Source: JBCCQH01 sp039024435 (GTDB lineage Bacteria; Bacteroidota; Bacteroidia; J057; JADKCL01). Taken from it: a stretch of 15,946 nucleotides of DNA. The notes under the pieces are model-generated. The model saw only the letters and a list, made by a program, of their open reading frames with translations, made no database searches and was not told the origin of the DNA. The DNA is taken from the NCBI GenBank assembly GCA_039024435.1, contig JBCCQH010000141.1, positions 1 through 15,946 on the forward strand. The letters are read 5' to 3'. Shown piece by piece: positions 14,898 to 15,946 of this stretch; within the stretch, counting starts at the first letter, position 1, and each line of letters begins with the position of its first letter. The translations under genes were made by a program, and so were the position numbers.

Positions 14898-15551
14898 TCA
14901 GATATCGTTCCATTCTCTCATTTCTCGTTTGTGGTAGCGTTCAAGGAGAATTTCTTTGCGGGGGCGGGACCATTCCCGATATCCGTAGCGGCCCCGGGCC
15001 AGGTTCTCGTAGGTCTGCCAATAAAGCCCTTGAAGGATCCGGTCCTGTAGGTAATCGCGTTCCCGGATTTTGTCCCAAGGAGGAATGGCCCGGTGGGTGT
15101 AGTAAAACTTTTTGCGCTGGGAGACCAGCATCCACGGATAGAGAAAGTAGTATTTCTTCCGCCCGGTCAGATAGCGGAAGTGAAAGTGCTCTTGCAAACG
15201 AAACGGGACCTGCCGGGCAAACTCATGCGGGGCAAATGTCTTGGGTTCGTGGACCAGATAGATCCAGCGCCGGGAAGGCCCTACGCGGTACTTGAAGTCT
15301 TTGCGGCGGCTGAAGTCTTCCCGCTGAATCAGGTCCAGGATGTTCTGCCAGGTGGCGGCTTCCCGACGCGCGGCGATGTCTTTTCGCAAAACAAAGAAAC
15401 GCCGGTATCCCCCAAAGACCGGCTTCGGCAATTTTTCGTAGACGGTCTCTTCGCGGATCTCTTCGATCAGTCGTGCATGGGTGCGCACGGTGTCGCGGAC
15501 ACGCCGCTCCCGCGCTCGGTGGACATCCCGGCGGTGCATTCGGCTACTCAT
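14898..15551 (-). CDS. Unknown Arg/Tyr-rich basic protein, 217 aa
   Basis: A strongly basic cytoplasmic-looking protein with no signal peptide or membrane span. The N-terminus is Arg/His-rich (MSSRMHRRDVHRARERRVRD). The core has KPVFGGYRRFFVLRKDIAARR, then SRRKDFKY, and the C-terminal half is dense in Tyr, Trp, Phe and Arg (WQTYENLARGRYGYREW). I recall short uncharacterised Bacteroidota proteins with a similar G-Y/W-(K/R)RFFVL and KDF pattern, but no function is known for them. Basic and aromatic content would suit nucleic-acid binding; this is inference. The ATG at 15549-15551 (complement) has a perfect Shine-Dalgarno sequence 5 nt upstream, unlike all its neighbours, and overlaps the stop of a small upstream ORF as ATGA. 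Confidence 0.75.
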   Translation of the reverse strand: MSSRMHRRDVHRARERRVRDTVRTHARLIEEIREETVYEKLPKPVFGGYRRFFVLRKDIAARREAATWQNILDLIQREDFSRRKDFKYRVGPSRRWIYLVHEPKTFAPHEFARQVPFRLQEHFHFRYLTGRKKYYFLYPWMLVSQRKKFYYTHRAIPPWDKIRERDYLQDRILQGLYWQTYENLARGRYGYREWSRPRKEILLERYHKREMREWNDI

Positions 15552-15739
15552 TCATTCCTCCTTACTGCGAATAGGACCGCAGTTGGGCACGTGGGCCGTG
15601 CTTCCCCACAGTAAAAAGTCTGCTGTTCTTCTCGGATCTTGCGCTTATCCCGGTTCCTCAGTCGAGGTTGTCGCCGGAAGGCGCGCCGCTCTCGCTCCCG
15701 TACCGTCGGGAACGAACTTCTAGGTTCACGATTGCCCAT
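15548..15739 (-). CDS. Possible small Arg-rich ORF coupled to the 217-aa gene
   Basis: A 63-codon ORF from the ATG at 15737-15739 (complement), or 72 codons from a TTG at 15766, ends in TGA overlapping the next ATG (ATGA, 15548-15551), the classic layout for translational coupling. The product is basic and Arg-rich (VRERERRAFRRQPRLRNRDKR) with two Cys. It resembles the neighbour in composition but not clearly in sequence. The ORF has no Shine-Dalgarno sequence of its own and no family I know, so it may be chance in an untranslated leader. Confidence 0.35.
   Translation of the reverse strand: MGNREPRSSFPTVRERERRAFRRQPRLRNRDKRKIREEQQTFYCGEARPTCPTAVLFAVRRNE
15557..15563 (-). promoter_or_regulatory. 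Strong Shine-Dalgarno sequence (AAGGAGG)
   Basis: On the minus strand AAGGAGG lies 5 nt before the ATG at 15551. Bacteroidota rarely use such sites and no other gene in the window has one. It decides the start of the 217-aa gene. Confidence 0.75.
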
Positions 15740-15793
15740 GGCTTTCGCAGGGTTGTTGGTTGGCAAAAAATTGAAAAGTACAATGGAATCGTC

Positions 15794-15812
15794 CTTAGGT
15801 GATTGACCTAAG
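15794..15812. promoter_or_regulatory. Perfect 7-bp palindrome at the edge of repeat copy 2
   Basis: CTTAGGT, spacer GATTG, ACCTAAG. The right arm runs into the TAA that borders the MITE-like element. It could be an operator for the minus-strand ORF pair that starts about 55-240 nt away, or a scar of element insertion. Confidence 0.35.
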
Positions 15813-15946
15813 AGGCTGTTTAAATTTAATTCTGCGATTTTGCTATGGCATCTTTTTCCGCCCCTCTTCCGCTATTTTCTCGCCCATAGCTTTGGCTATG
15901 GACTCCAAAATGAGCTTCGATGGACAAAAAAATCTGCGATAGCAAA
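15812..15946. mobile_element. MITE-like element, copy 2 (cut by window end, inverted relative to copy 1)
   Basis: It starts with GAGGCTGTTTAAA at 15812-15824 after TAA (15809-15811), the same end and border as copy 1. The interior 15836-15944 is the reverse complement of 2565-2673, gapless with about 5 differences. It includes a perfect hairpin CCATAGC/GCTATGG with a TTTG loop, which is slightly decayed in copy 1. The right end is outside the window. Confidence 0.8.

Noticed and set aside
1..15946. A defence island, prophage or biosynthetic cluster
   Set aside because: No nuclease, toxin, integrase, phage structural or synthase genes are present; the genes are mixed in strand and function.

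Overview
The window looks like a chromosomal segment of a moderately GC-rich Bacteroidota bacterium, most likely from the Saprospiria (Lewinella-like) lineage. The evidence is Bacteroidota-type promoters (-7 box TAnnTTTG) upstream of several genes, an almost complete lack of Shine-Dalgarno sequences, and protein styles I recognise from that group: the TetR N-terminus, the short ManC and a Saprospiria-like RecQ. The lineage call is inference; no rRNA or marker gene is present. I saw no tRNA, rRNA, CRISPR array, transposase or phage structural gene.

Layout. Positions 1-636 hold the C-terminal part of a gene cut by the window edge. It has an unusual in-frame VGVN/DGEEKN tandem repeat followed by a winged-helix-like tail. 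A large polytopic GT-C glycosyltransferase of the AftB-like type (643-2535) follows after 6 nt. Directly after its stop codon sits a 162-bp MITE-like element with terminal inverted repeats, TAA flanks and an internal terminator-like hairpin. Next is mannose-1-phosphate guanylyltransferase on the minus strand (2704-3798). A 416-nt divergent intergenic region separates it from recQ (4215-6395), which is followed closely by a secreted beta-lactamase-fold serine hydrolase (6409-7650). Two short lineage-type genes come next, each with a recognisable promoter: an unknown 184-aa helical protein (7811-8365) and a cysteine-rich lipoprotein (8407-8886) ended by a strong terminator.

The clearest regulatory module is a TetR-family repressor (8977-9660, minus) divergent from an MFS drug-type exporter (9943-11247). 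A perfect 9-bp inverted repeat overlaps both promoter boxes of the tetR gene and is a good operator candidate. A polytopic membrane protein of unknown function (11295-12668) follows. The minus-strand block starts with a lipoprotein heptaheme cytochrome c fused to TPRs (12836-14755), flanked on both sides by related short heptamer repeats. It ends with an Arg/Tyr-rich unknown protein (14898-15551) that has an exceptional Shine-Dalgarno sequence and a 4-nt ATGA overlap with a possible small upstream ORF. The window ends inside a second copy of the MITE-like element, in inverted orientation.

How the genes fit together. Surface-glycan functions (the GT-C enzyme and GDP-mannose supply) lie near each other but on opposite strands. 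TetR plus MFS is a standard inducible efflux arrangement. The cytochrome suggests electron transfer at the cell envelope. I see no single multi-gene defence or biosynthetic system. The most novel elements are the heptaheme-TPR lipoprotein, the inverted repeat-element pair bounding about 13 kb, the coupled Arg-rich ORF pair and the repeat-bearing truncated regulator.
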